NCBI RefSeq assembly: GCF_004023625.1
Contig: NZ_RPDJ01000008.1
Location: forward strand, 1 to 64,000
DNA length: 64,000 bases
Source: Streptomyces cavernae
GTDB lineage: Bacteria > Actinomycetota > Actinomycetes > Streptomycetales > Streptomycetaceae
Direction: 5' to 3'
The notes below the pieces were generated by a model, which saw only the letters and a list, made by a program, of their open reading frames with translations, did no database searches and was not told the DNA's origin. Positions 48,087 through 56,428 of the stretch are shown piece by piece. Positions within the stretch are counted from its first letter, which is position 1; every line of letters begins with the position of its first letter. Made by a program: the position numbers and the translations under genes.

Positions 48087-50741
48087 ATGCGAACACCGCG
48101 GAGAACCCCGAGGGAAGACGGCAGGAAACCCACGGCCGAGACTCCGCCACCCGTCCGCGGGCGGCGGGCGCACGCCGGACCGCCGGCCGAGGAGTACGCC
48201 GACCCGGACGGCGCCGACGGCACGGGACACGGAGCAGACCCCACGCGCGCGGGGGCTCTGCGCGGACTGCGCCCCCGCACCGTGCGAGCCAAGGTCGTCT
48301 GCCTGTTGATGGTGCCCGTCGTCTCCTTGCTGGCCCTCTGGGCGTACGCGACGGTCAGCACCGCTCAGGACGTCGCACGACTGCGGCAGTCGCAGCGCGT
48401 CGACCGGGAGGTGCGGTCCCCGGTCGCCGCCGCCGTCGCCGGACTGCAGGCCGAGCGTGTCGCCGCGGTGCGCTACTCGACCGCCCCCACCAGCGGGCGC
48501 CGCAGCGACCTCATGAAACTCGCCGGGCGGACCGACCGCGCCGTGGCGAAACTGCGGCTCGGGGACCACAACACCGTCGCCGACGGCTTCGACCTCCCCA
48601 CGGACGTCTCCGAACGGCTCACCGCCTTCGTCTCCGGAGCCGGGCAACTGCGCGCCCTGCGGACCGCCGTACTCGAACACCGCGCCGGATGGGACGAGGC
48701 GTACGGGCAGTACACCAGCACCATCGACACCGCCTTCGCCGTCGGCGGCGCTCTCACCGGCGTTCAGGACGCCGAACTCGGCTCCGACGCGCGCGTGCTG
48801 CTCGAATTCTCCCGGGCAGGGGAAGCCCTGGCCCGCGAGAACGCCCTGCTCGCCGGTGCCCGCCTGGCAGGCACCCTCGAAGGGGAACGGCTCAGGCGGT
48901 TCATCGGCGCCGTCGAAATACGGCGCGCGCTGACCGACTCCGCCGTCGCCGATCTGCGCGGCCCCGAACACACCGCCTGGCAGCAACTCGCGCGGGAGAA
49001 GGCCTACACCGGTATAGGCGCGGTCGAGGACAGGGTGCTGGCGGCGCGCCCCGGCCGCAGGGCCGTCGCCGCAGCTCCCGAATCCGCCTGGAACGACGCC
49101 TACGCGCGCGTGCAGGACGGCATGCGCGCCATCGAGTCCGGCGCGGGACGCGACGCAGCCGACCGGGCGGACCCGTTCACGCGCGGTCTGCTCACCCCGG
49201 CCGGAGCCGCCGTCCTCCTCGGCCTCGCGGCCGTCGCCGCCTCACTCGTGATCTCGGTGCGCATCGGACGCGGCCTTGTGGTCGAGCTGGTGATCCTGCG
49301 CAACGGAGCCCTGGAGATCGCCCGCCGCAAACTCCCCGATGCCATACGGAGACTTCGTGCCGGAGAGGACATCGACGTGGCTGCCGAGGCCCCGCACGGA
49401 CCGCCCGCAGAGGACGAGACCGGGCAGGTCGCGGAGGCCCTCGGCACCGTGCACCGCGCGGCACTGCACGCCGCCGTCGAACGCGCGGAACTGGGCCGCG
49501 GCATCTCCGGGGTGTTCGTCAACCTCGCCCGCCGCAGTCAGGTACTGGTACACCGTCAGCTCAACCTGCTGGACACCATGGAGCGCCGCTCCGAGGACCC
49601 GAACGAGCTCGGCGACCTCTTCCGCCTCGACCACCTCACCACCCGGATGCGGCGCCACGCCGAGAGCCTGATCATCCTCTCCGGAGCCGCCCCCGGCCGG
49701 GCCTGGCGCATGCCCGTCCCGCTGATCAGCGTTGTACGAGCGGCCGTCTCCGAGATCGAGGACTACGCGCGCGTGGAGGTACGACAGCTGCCCGACGCCT
49801 CCGTGGCGGGCGCCGCGGTCGCCGACCTCACCCACCTCCTCGCCGAACTCGTGGAGAACGCCACCCAGTTCTCACCACCCCACACCAGGGTGCGCGTGAC
49901 GGGCGAACCGGTCGGCAACGGCTACGTCCTGGAAGTCGAGGACCGGGGCCTCGGCATGGGCAAGGAAGCCATCGCAGCCGCCAACGGCCGCATCGAGCAG
50001 TCCGAGGCGCTCGACCTGTTCGACAGCGACCGGCTCGGCCTGTTCGTGGTCAGCAGACTCGCCGCCCGCCACCACATCAAGGTGCACCTGAAGACGTCAC
50101 CGTACGGAGGCACCACCGCGGTCGTCCTGCTGCCCATCGCGCTCCTGCACGACACGCCGGAACGTTCCGCTCCGGAAGCGGCGCCCGGACCCGCCGGGCC
50201 ACCTCAGGACGCGCGGGTGCCCGCTGCCATGCGGGAGGAAGCGGACGCGGGCTCTGCCGGGACACCGGACGCACGCCCCGCCGGCACGGGCCCCGGCCGC
50301 GCGAGCGAGCCGACGCACTCGGGCGGCCTGAGCGAGCCGACGGACTCGGGCCGCGCGAGCGAGCCGACGCACTCGGTCGGCCCGCCCGTCGCACGGCCGG
50401 TCCTCGTGCTCCCCGCCGAGGGCGCCGAGGCAGCCGGAGTCACCGCTCTGCGGCGCCGACGACCCACGGTGAGGACCGAGGGTGACGACGAACTGCCGCG
50501 CCGTGTGCGTCAGGCGAGCCTCGCCCCGCAACTGCGTGACCAGCGCCCCGACGCCGCATCGACCACGGCGGACGACGGGCGCACCCCCGAACTCGTACGC
50601 GCCCGGATGACCGCCTACCGGGACGGCTGGGCGCGCGGCGGGGGACGGGCACCCGGCCGCTCCGGCACCACCGCCGACGGCAGTGGCAGCAGTGAAAGTG
50701 AAGCCGACGGCACCTACAGCAGTGAAGGAGACCTCGCATGA
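48087..50741 (+). CDS. cvnA: Conservon CvnA: membrane sensor histidine-kinase-like ATPase
   Basis: An 884-residue protein. A cytosolic N-tail is followed by a transmembrane helix (VCLLMVPVVSLLALWAYATV), a nitrate-sensing-like extracellular helical domain (about residues 100-365), a second helix (GAAVLLGLAAVAASLVISV), then HAMP-like and dimerisation helices (NLARRSQVLVHRQLNLLD, ending LTTRMRRHAESL) and a HATPase domain (LLAELVENATQFSP; VEDRGLGMG; LGLFVVSRLA). A disordered Pro/Ala tail carries SEPTHSG-type repeats. In Streptomyces, CvnA works with CvnB, C and D as a membrane complex resembling eukaryotic G-protein receptors. GAGGAAG precedes the ATG. The stop overlaps cvnB by 4 bases. Confidence 0.93.
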   Translation: MRTPRRTPREDGRKPTAETPPPVRGRRAHAGPPAEEYADPDGADGTGHGADPTRAGALRGLRPRTVRAKVVCLLMVPVVSLLALWAYATVSTAQDVARLRQSQRVDREVRSPVAAAVAGLQAERVAAVRYSTAPTSGRRSDLMKLAGRTDRAVAKLRLGDHNTVADGFDLPTDVSERLTAFVSGAGQLRALRTAVLEHRAGWDEAYGQYTSTIDTAFAVGGALTGVQDAELGSDARVLLEFSRAGEALARENALLAGARLAGTLEGERLRRFIGAVEIRRALTDSAVADLRGPEHTAWQQLAREKAYTGIGAVEDRVLAARPGRRAVAAAPESAWNDAYARVQDGMRAIESGAGRDAADRADPFTRGLLTPAGAAVLLGLAAVAASLVISVRIGRGLVVELVILRNGALEIARRKLPDAIRRLRAGEDIDVAAEAPHGPPAEDETGQVAEALGTVHRAALHAAVERAELGRGISGVFVNLARRSQVLVHRQLNLLDTMERRSEDPNELGDLFRLDHLTTRMRRHAESLIILSGAAPGRAWRMPVPLISVVRAAVSEIEDYARVEVRQLPDASVAGAAVADLTHLLAELVENATQFSPPHTRVRVTGEPVGNGYVLEVEDRGLGMGKEAIAAANGRIEQSEALDLFDSDRLGLFVVSRLAARHHIKVHLKTSPYGGTTAVVLLPIALLHDTPERSAPEAAPGPAGPPQDARVPAAMREEADAGSAGTPDARPAGTGPGRASEPTHSGGLSEPTDSGRASEPTHSVGPPVARPVLVLPAEGAEAAGVTALRRRRPTVRTEGDDELPRRVRQASLAPQLRDQRPDAASTTADDGRTPELVRARMTAYRDGWARGGGRAPGRSGTTADGSGSSESEADGTYSSEGDLA

Positions 50742-51184
50742 TCCACGAACCGGGCCCGAGGACCGCCGCCCTACGCTCGGGTGAACTCGACTGGCTGCTG
50801 GACGACCTGGTGGTGCGCATCGGCGACGTACGGCACGCCGTCGTGCTGTCCGAGGACGGGCTCGCCGTGGGCGCGTCCAGCGGCCTCCGGCGTGAGGACG
50901 CGGAACACCTGGCGGCCGTGGCCTCCGGGTTCCACAGCCTGGCCAAGGGAGCGGGCCGCCACTTCGGCGCCGGGGGAGTGCGCCAGACCATGGTGGAGAT
51001 GGACGACGGCTTCCTGTTCGTGGTGGCGGCGGGCGACGGCTCCTGTCTCGCCGTCCTCAGCAATGTGACCGTGGACATCGGCCTGGTGGCGTACGAGATG
51101 GCGCTGCTGGTCAAGCGGGTCGGCGAACACCTTCACGCACCGGCCAGGGCCGCCGCCGGGCCGCAGGCCGCCCGACCGTCATGA
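50738..51184 (+). CDS. cvnB: Conservon CvnB: Roadblock/LC7 protein
   Basis: A 148-residue Roadblock/LC7-fold protein. It has the family core LDWLLDDLVVRIGDVRHAVV, LSEDGLAVGASSGL, HLAAVASGFHSLAKGAGRHF and GVRQTMVEMDDGFLFVVAAG. Such proteins act as regulators of small GTPases (compare MglB). The ATG overlaps the cvnA stop, and its own stop overlaps the cvnC start. It is a close paralogue of the solo protein encoded at 53010-53423. Confidence 0.94.
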   Translation: MIHEPGPRTAALRSGELDWLLDDLVVRIGDVRHAVVLSEDGLAVGASSGLRREDAEHLAAVASGFHSLAKGAGRHFGAGGVRQTMVEMDDGFLFVVAAGDGSCLAVLSNVTVDIGLVAYEMALLVKRVGEHLHAPARAAAGPQAARPS

Positions 51185-51591
51185 CCGAGAACGGGGGCGC
51201 CCTGCGGGATCAGGGCAGCCGATGGTACGACGGCGAGGCCGGGCCCCTGATCCGCCCGTACGCGCTGACGGGCGGACGCACCCGGCCACGGCCGAGCGGA
51301 GTGCACCTCGACCTGATCGCGCTCGTCAGCCTTCACCGGGACGCCTCCATGGTCCACGGCGACTTCAGGCTCGGCCCGGAACACCGGGCGCTCGTCGAAC
51401 TCTGCCGCGGCGAGACCCAGTCGCTCGCCGAACTCGCCGCGGGCACCGACCTGCCTGTCGGCGTGGTCAGGGTGCTGATCGGCGACCTCCTGGAACGGGG
51501 CTGCGTCACGGCCAGCCGGCCGGTGCCACCCGCCCAACTGCCCGACGAGCGAGTCCTGAGCGAGGTGATCGCGGGACTGAAGGCCCTGTAG
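51181..51591 (+). CDS. cvnC: Conservon CvnC: DUF742 protein
   Basis: A 136-residue DUF742 protein: YDGEAGPLIRPYALTGGRTR, then a winged-helix-like end (LAELAAGTDLPVGVVRVLIG, then DLLERGCVTA). In other conservons CvnC bridges the CvnA/B and CvnD parts, and cvnD normally begins just before or at the cvnC stop. Here the next gene starts 227 bp later. Start and stop overlaps with cvnB are of the ATGA type. Confidence 0.92.
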   Translation: MTENGGALRDQGSRWYDGEAGPLIRPYALTGGRTRPRPSGVHLDLIALVSLHRDASMVHGDFRLGPEHRALVELCRGETQSLAELAAGTDLPVGVVRVLIGDLLERGCVTASRPVPPAQLPDERVLSEVIAGLKAL

Positions 51592-51724
51592 CCGACGGAC
51601 CGGATTGTGCACCCAACCGCGCAACGAGCGGACGAGAGCCGGAAACAACGGTCAATTAACGCTTCAAGTCCCCACGAGCGAGCCGCAGTTGCCATGATGG
51701 CTCACTCCGCACGGATGTCACCCG

Positions 51725-51753
51725 CACAGACAGTCACCCACACAGACAGTCAC
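51725..51753. repeat. 13-bp direct repeat in the cvnC-cvnD gap
   Basis: CACAGACAGTCAC at 51725-51737 and 51741-51753, followed by two CGCGCGCGGAC copies. It lies in the unusual gap before cvnD, which may have its own promoter (AT-rich GGTCAATTAACGC near 51648). Confidence 0.7.
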
Positions 51754-51818
51754 GCGCGCGGACTCGCGCGCGGACGTACCGACTTCGACCGCAGTCGCAT
51801 TCCCGAGAGAAGTGATCG

Positions 51819-52424
51819 ATGGTCTCCGAGCACCCCGACACCACGGACGACGATACGACCGCCCTGGCGCTGAAGATATTGGTCGCCGGCGGATTCGGCG
51901 TCGGCAAGACCACCCTGGTCGGCGCGGTCAGTGAGATAAAGCCGCTGCGCACCGAGGAACTGCTGAGCGAGGCAGGTCAGTCGGTGGACGACACGGAGGG
52001 CGTCGATCACAAGGTCACCACCACCGTCGCGATGGACTTCGGCCGCATCACCATCAGGTCCGGGCTGTCGCTCTACCTCTTCGGCACACCCGGACAGGAC
52101 CGGTTCTGGTTCCTGTGGGACGAACTCTCCCAGGGCGCCCTCGGAGCCGTGGTCCTCGCCGACACCCGCAGGCTGGAGGACTGCTTTCCCGCGGTGGACT
52201 ACTTCGAGCACCGTCACATCCCGTTCGTCGTGGCGGTCAACTGCTTCACAGGCGCCCGCGCCTACGGGGCGCAGGACGTATCGCGCGCCCTCGACCTCGA
52301 CCAGGGCACACCCGTGGTGCTCTGCGACGCACGGGACCGCGACTCCGGCAAGGAGGTCCTGATCCGGCTCGTCGAGTACGCCGGGCGCATGCACACCGCC
52401 CGGCTGCTGAACTCCGTCGGCTGA
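51819..52424 (+). CDS. cvnD: Conservon CvnD: Ras-like GTPase
   Basis: A 201-residue small GTPase of the bacterial MglA/CvnD type. P-loop GGFGVGKTTLVGAVS with Lys30, switch I region including VDHKVTTTVAMDFGRI, the switch II TPGQDRFWFLWDEL (DxxG replaced by TPGQ as in the family), and a VAVNCF segment in place of NKxD. It is regulated by CvnB and passes a signal from CvnA. Unlike most conservons it is separated from cvnC by 227 bp, so it may be expressed separately. GAGAGAAG precedes the ATG. Confidence 0.93.
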   Translation: MVSEHPDTTDDDTTALALKILVAGGFGVGKTTLVGAVSEIKPLRTEELLSEAGQSVDDTEGVDHKVTTTVAMDFGRITIRSGLSLYLFGTPGQDRFWFLWDELSQGALGAVVLADTRRLEDCFPAVDYFEHRHIPFVVAVNCFTGARAYGAQDVSRALDLDQGTPVVLCDARDRDSGKEVLIRLVEYAGRMHTARLLNSVG

Positions 52425-52458
52425 TGTTCCGGGTCCTGGGCGCGGCCGACCGGCCGTC

Positions 52459-52887
52459 TCAGCCGGCGACCGCGGAGTACGCCAGCACCGTGTCGATGCG
52501 CACGCGCACGAGGAGTTCGCCGGGCACGCCGTTGCGGGCGCCGAACTCCTCGGCCCGTTCCTCGCCCATGTAGCGGGCCCCGATCCGGGTCGCCCAGTGC
52601 CGCACCTCGTCCAGGTCCTCCGAGAGCTCCGCGCGCCCCTGCACCACGACGAAGTCGAAGGGCGGCCGGTCGTCGTCCACACAGAGGGCGACCCGGCCGT
52701 CGCGGGCCAGGTTGCGGCCCTTGACGGTCTCCTTGCCGGTGTTGAAGACGATGTAGTCACCGTCGAGCAGGAACCAGACGGGCGCCACATGTGGACCTCC
52801 GTCCGCCCGGACGGAGGAGAGCTTGCCGGTACGGGTGCCGTGTGAGACGAAGGTGCGCCATTCGTCATCGGTCATCTTGTGTGCCAT
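52459..52887 (-). CDS. PPOX-class F420-dependent oxidoreductase-like protein
   Basis: A 142-residue split-barrel flavin/F420-binding protein: MTDDEWRTFVSHGTRTGKLS, VRADGGPHVAPVWFLLDGDY, then the phosphate-binding stretch TVKGRNLARDGRVALCVDDD and WATRIGARYMG. Such enzymes reduce small substrates with F420H2 or simply bind the cofactor. It is convergent with cvnD, 34 bp apart, and divergent from the solo Roadblock gene. The substrate is unknown. Confidence 0.87.
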   Translation of the reverse strand: MAHKMTDDEWRTFVSHGTRTGKLSSVRADGGPHVAPVWFLLDGDYIVFNTGKETVKGRNLARDGRVALCVDDDRPPFDFVVVQGRAELSEDLDEVRHWATRIGARYMGEERAEEFGARNGVPGELLVRVRIDTVLAYSAVAG

Positions 52888-52931
52888 GTACCCATCCTGC
52901 TTGCCCGGACGGCCGACCGTGGGGAAGGCTG

Positions 52932-52997
52932 ACGGATCGGGACCTCCGCTCAGGAGGAAACGGATCGGGACCTCCGGCCAGGAGGGGAACGGATCGG
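52932..52997 (+). repeat. Repeated hairpin unit before the solo Roadblock gene
   Basis: ACGGATCGGGACCTCCG occurs at 52932-52948 and 52960-52976, with a truncated third copy at 52989. Each full copy is followed by a GGAGG that can pair with its CCTCC, so small stems repeat every 28 bp and each hides a ribosome-site-like GGAGG. The true start at 53010 uses the downstream GGAGAAG. Confidence 0.75.
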
Positions 52998-53009
52998 AGA
53001 AGTCGGACC

Positions 53010-53423
53010 ATGGCGGAGAACACGGAACTCGGCTGGTTGCTGGACGATTTGACGGAACGCGTCGAACACGTCCGGCACGCGCTGGTGCTGTCCAGCGACG
53101 GTCTGGTCACGGGGGCGAGCAAGGGCCTGCAGCGTGAGGACGCCGAGCACCTCGCCGCCGTCTCGTCCGGACTGCACAGCCTGGCCAAGGGATCGGGCCG
53201 GCACTTCGGCGCTGGGCAGGTCCGCCAGACCATGGTCGAGTTCGACGACGCGGTGCTGTTCGTCACGGCCGCGGGCGCCGGCAGCTGTCTGTGCGTGCTC
53301 AGCACGGCCGAAGCCGACATCGGTCAGGTCGCCTACGAGATGACCCTGCTGGTCAACCGTGTCGGCGAACATCTCGCGGTGGACGCGCGCAGCCCCGAGC
53401 ACATGCCGCGTACGGAGCCCTGA
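53010..53423 (+). CDS. Solo Roadblock/LC7 protein, CvnB paralogue
   Basis: A 137-residue Roadblock/LC7 protein nearly superimposable on CvnB above: LGWLLDDLTERVEHVRHALV, LSSDGLVTGASKGLQREDAE, SLAKGSGRHFGAGQVRQTMV. It lacks the first 15 residues of CvnB and is not followed by DUF742 or GTPase genes. It could compete with CvnB for CvnD or form mixed dimers. A solo copy beside a complete conservon suggests a local duplication. ATG 53010 follows GGAGAAG. Confidence 0.9.
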   Translation: MAENTELGWLLDDLTERVEHVRHALVLSSDGLVTGASKGLQREDAEHLAAVSSGLHSLAKGSGRHFGAGQVRQTMVEFDDAVLFVTAAGAGSCLCVLSTAEADIGQVAYEMTLLVNRVGEHLAVDARSPEHMPRTEP

Positions 53424-53541
53424 CCTGCGCGGAAGCACGCAGACGCCGAGTTGTCCACAGGCTCGTCACGGTGGGTGACAGAAGCGCTACGGTTTTTCCC
53501 GAAGCAAACGACCGCAAGAACACTGCACGGGGGAGACCACC

Positions 53542-54678
53542 ATGTCCGGCCGCACCGTCACACCGTCCACCACCACCCAGGCACCTTCCGTGACGCCGAG
53601 TCGCGCGGCACGGGAACTGGGGCTGAAGCGCGTCGAGTTCGACCTCGCTGTGGGACTGGGACGCATCCGCACCGTTCCCGGTGAAGGGGGAGCCCGCCGG
53701 GTCGCCCGCGCGGAGATCGAGCGGGTGCGCACCGAGGACGGCTTCCCGGATTCGCTCCGCGAGCGCGTCAAGACCGTGGGCACCACGGAAGGCGCCGGGA
53801 TCCTGGAGGTACCGAGCGCCCGGTTCACCAGGCTCGCCCGCCTGGGACGCATCGTTCCGGTGACCTTCTACCTGAACCGCTACAGAGCCGTCGTCTGGCT
53901 TTATCTTGCCGAGGAGCTACGGCAGTTCGCCGCCGCGGAGACCAACACGGGGCTGCTGAAGGGCCGGACGGCCGAGGAACAGCGCCGTCTGCTGGAGGCG
54001 GGCCTCGATCTGCGGCCCCGCAACTGGCGAGGGCGGCACCTGGGATTCCTGCTGCGACAGGCCGACGACCCCTGGGTACGGGCTGCCGCCGTGGCCTCCT
54101 TCCTCGACCCGGTCCAGGTCGCGGAGATCGTCCCCGACGCGTACGAACGCACCCACCTCAACCGTTTCCGGCCGCCGCGGACCGGCCACGGAGCACCCGA
54201 CTCGCCCGCCGCCCTTCTCGCCGCGGCGCTGACCACGGCCGACGATCCGGACGAGATCAACTGGTTGAGGGCAGACCTTCGCCAGGAGATGGCGGCCGCG
54301 CGCGACCACTGGCCGGCACCACGTCCGGCGGCGGACCCCACGCCACTTCCGGGGGCGGACCCGGCGCTATTTTTGGTGGCAGCCCCTACGCCACGGACCG
54401 CACGGCCGCCCCGCATCGCCCGGCGACCTCGCGTCACCCCGCCGTCCCACGTCGACCGGCCGTCCTGCGTAGCCCCGCCTGCCCGGATCGACCGGCCGTC
54501 ACGCGTGGCCCCGCCGCCCCCCGTCGCCTCGCCGCCCCCCGTCGCCTCGCCGTCCCGCGTCGCCCGGCCGCCCCGCAGTGCCCCGCCACCTCATACCGTG
54601 CCGTTCCCGAACGACGGGCAGGCGCCGTCGGAGCGGTCGCGTGGGCTGCTCGGCTGGCTCCGGCGCGGAAACCCCTGA
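53542..54678 (+). CDS. DUF6397-like protein with proline-rich tail
   Basis: A 378-residue soluble protein. The N-terminal 240 residues are the conserved part: a helix-turn-helix-like start (VTPSRAARELGLKRVEFDLA, VGLGRIRTVPGEGGARRVAR) resembling MerR/excisionase DNA-binding folds, then helical TEEQRRLLEAGLDLRPRNWR. The rest is low-complexity (R/P-rich, many copies of RVAPPP, DRPSRV type) and not conserved. A GGGGGAGA ribosome site precedes the ATG. It seems to be a Streptomyces-specific family; function is unknown. A strong terminator hairpin begins 6 bp after the stop. Confidence 0.75.
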   Translation: MSGRTVTPSTTTQAPSVTPSRAARELGLKRVEFDLAVGLGRIRTVPGEGGARRVARAEIERVRTEDGFPDSLRERVKTVGTTEGAGILEVPSARFTRLARLGRIVPVTFYLNRYRAVVWLYLAEELRQFAAAETNTGLLKGRTAEEQRRLLEAGLDLRPRNWRGRHLGFLLRQADDPWVRAAAVASFLDPVQVAEIVPDAYERTHLNRFRPPRTGHGAPDSPAALLAAALTTADDPDEINWLRADLRQEMAAARDHWPAPRPAADPTPLPGADPALFLVAAPTPRTARPPRIARRPRVTPPSHVDRPSCVAPPARIDRPSRVAPPPPVASPPPVASPSRVARPPRSAPPPHTVPFPNDGQAPSERSRGLLGWLRRGNP

Positions 54679-54683
54679 CCGGA

Positions 54684-54726
54684 GACGGTCCCCGTCGCCC
54701 GTGCCGGCCGGGCGACGGGGACCGTC
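54684..54726. terminator. 17-bp perfect stem-loop terminator
   Basis: GACGGTCCCCGTCGCCC (54684-54700) pairs perfectly with GGGCGACGGGGACCGTC (54710-54726) around a 9-base loop. It lies between the DUF6397 gene and the convergent permease gene. Confidence 0.88.
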
Positions 54727-54786
54727 GGGGGCTCGCTGGGGGCCGTCGGAAGACGGGCAGGGGGCGCGGGAGGACCGTCGCGTGTG

Positions 54787-56274
54787 TCAGGCGGCGTCGA
54801 CGTCGGTCGTTGCCAGCCGGGCGTAGACGTCGGGCCGGCGGCGGCGCATCCGAACGGCGAGGACCACACCGGTCAGGAAGACGGCTGGGGTGAGGGCCAC
54901 CAGCGACCAGTTGACGGCCGGAGCGGCCGCGGTGAACAGGTCCAGCCGCGCGCACACCAGCCCCATGGTCACGGTGAGCAGGACCGCCGCGACGGCGGGC
55001 GCGACCAGGGTGCGCAGGCGCCCCTCACCGCGTGTGGCCGGGTTGCGGCGGAAGAAGAACACGACGGCGCAGGCCGACAGCGTCTGCAGAGCGAGGATGC
55101 CTACCACTCCCGGAGTGTTCACCCACAGCAGGAACTGGTTGTAGGGGTCGGCGCCGATCGCGACGAAGACGGTGACGACCACCGCGGCCAGCAGGCTCTG
55201 GGCGATGCCCGCGGTCCAGGGCGAGCCGTGCCGGGGATGGATTCGGCCCAGGCCGGCGGGAAGGGTGTGCTCGGCGGCGAGGACGTGGACGTAGCGGGTG
55301 ATGGCGTTGTGGAAGGCGAGCAGGGCGGCCAGCAAGCTGGTGACGATGAGGATGCGCTGCAGGTCGGCGGCCCAGCCGCCGACATAGCGGGTCATCGCGG
55401 TGAAGAACATCTCGGCCGGGTTCTGCGCCGCTGCCCCCACGGCCTGGCCGCTGCCGAAGGCCTGCACGATGACCCACGCGACGAAGGTATAGAAGAGGCC
55501 GAGGAAGCCGATGGCCACGTAGGTGGCCCGGGGCACGGTGCGGTCGGGTTCGCGGGCCTCCTCGCGGTAGATGGCGGTGGCCTCGAAGCCGATGAAGGCG
55601 GCGACGGCGAGACCGAGCGGAGCGCTCATCTTGGAGGTGAAGACGTTGCCGGGGGAGAAGGAGTCCAGGCTCAGACCGCTCGCGCCGCCCTTGACGAGGA
55701 TCGCGCCGGCGAGCAGCAGGAGGATGGCGGTCTCGGCGATCAGCAGCGCGGCGAGGACCTTGGCGCCGAGGTTGATGGACCGGAACCCGAGGAACCACAC
55801 GACGACGATTCCGGCGAACGCGTACACCGGCCAGGGCAGGTCGAGGCCGAGAAGATCGTTCGCCGTGGTGGCGGCGAAGAAGCCGAAGGCCCCGAAGATG
55901 CCGATCTGCAAGGCGTTGTAGGAGAACACCGCGAGCAGTGCGGCGCCGAGCCCGGCCGGACGGCCCAGGCCCCGGGCGATGTAGGAGTAGAAGGCGCCGG
56001 CGTTGCGGATGTAAGGCGTCATCGCGGTGAATCCGACCGCGAACAGGCACAGCAGAACACCGACGGCCAGATAGGCGACCGGGGCACCGATGCCGCCGAA
56101 GAGGATCGCGAGCGGGGCGATACCGGCCATCACGGTGAGTGGGGCGGCCGCCGCCACAACGAAGAACACGATGTCGGCGAGGCCGAGAGTGCCGCGCTGC
56201 AGGTGCGGGCTCGCGTCGGGTCCGGTCGCCGAAGAGGGTTGCCGGGGAGCGATGGGGACGAGGGGTTCGGTCAT
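54787..56274 (-). CDS. APC-superfamily amino acid permease
   Basis: A 495-residue transporter with about 12 transmembrane segments and the APC consensus at the start (LADIVFFVVAAAAPLTVMAG), an unwound-helix motif (NAGAFYSYIARGLGRPAGLG) and GFEATAIYREEAREPDRTVP, a strong amino-acid-permease signature. It likely imports an amino acid or amine by cation symport. ATG 56274 is supported by GGAG; the in-frame ATG at 56343 would add residues of low quality. Between it and the convergent amidohydrolase control region at 56391-56428 there are several palindromes. Confidence 0.9.
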   Translation of the reverse strand: MTEPLVPIAPRQPSSATGPDASPHLQRGTLGLADIVFFVVAAAAPLTVMAGIAPLAILFGGIGAPVAYLAVGVLLCLFAVGFTAMTPYIRNAGAFYSYIARGLGRPAGLGAALLAVFSYNALQIGIFGAFGFFAATTANDLLGLDLPWPVYAFAGIVVVWFLGFRSINLGAKVLAALLIAETAILLLLAGAILVKGGASGLSLDSFSPGNVFTSKMSAPLGLAVAAFIGFEATAIYREEAREPDRTVPRATYVAIGFLGLFYTFVAWVIVQAFGSGQAVGAAAQNPAEMFFTAMTRYVGGWAADLQRILIVTSLLAALLAFHNAITRYVHVLAAEHTLPAGLGRIHPRHGSPWTAGIAQSLLAAVVVTVFVAIGADPYNQFLLWVNTPGVVGILALQTLSACAVVFFFRRNPATRGEGRLRTLVAPAVAAVLLTVTMGLVCARLDLFTAAAPAVNWSLVALTPAVFLTGVVLAVRMRRRRPDVYARLATTDVDAA

Positions 56275-56390
56275 GGAGGTCTCCGCGTGGTGGTGTGCTG
56301 CCTGTGGTGCTGTGGTGGGAGGGAGCGGGTTGTCCCGGGGCACGCGGGCCGGTCCGTGACGACGATGTGCGTCCGATTGTGTCTGACTAC

Positions 56391-56428
56391 GTCCGATGGC
56401 TACGTAGGTCCGACATGTGACGTACGTC
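56391..56428. promoter_or_regulatory. Palindrome cluster upstream of the permease gene
   Basis: CTACGTAG (56400-56407), GACGTACGTC (56419-56428) and three copies of GTCCGA (56371, 56391, 56408) lie in about 60 bp upstream of the permease promoter region, ending at the amidohydrolase stop. The AT-enriched ACGTA core suggests one or more repressor sites; the regulator is unknown. Confidence 0.4.
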
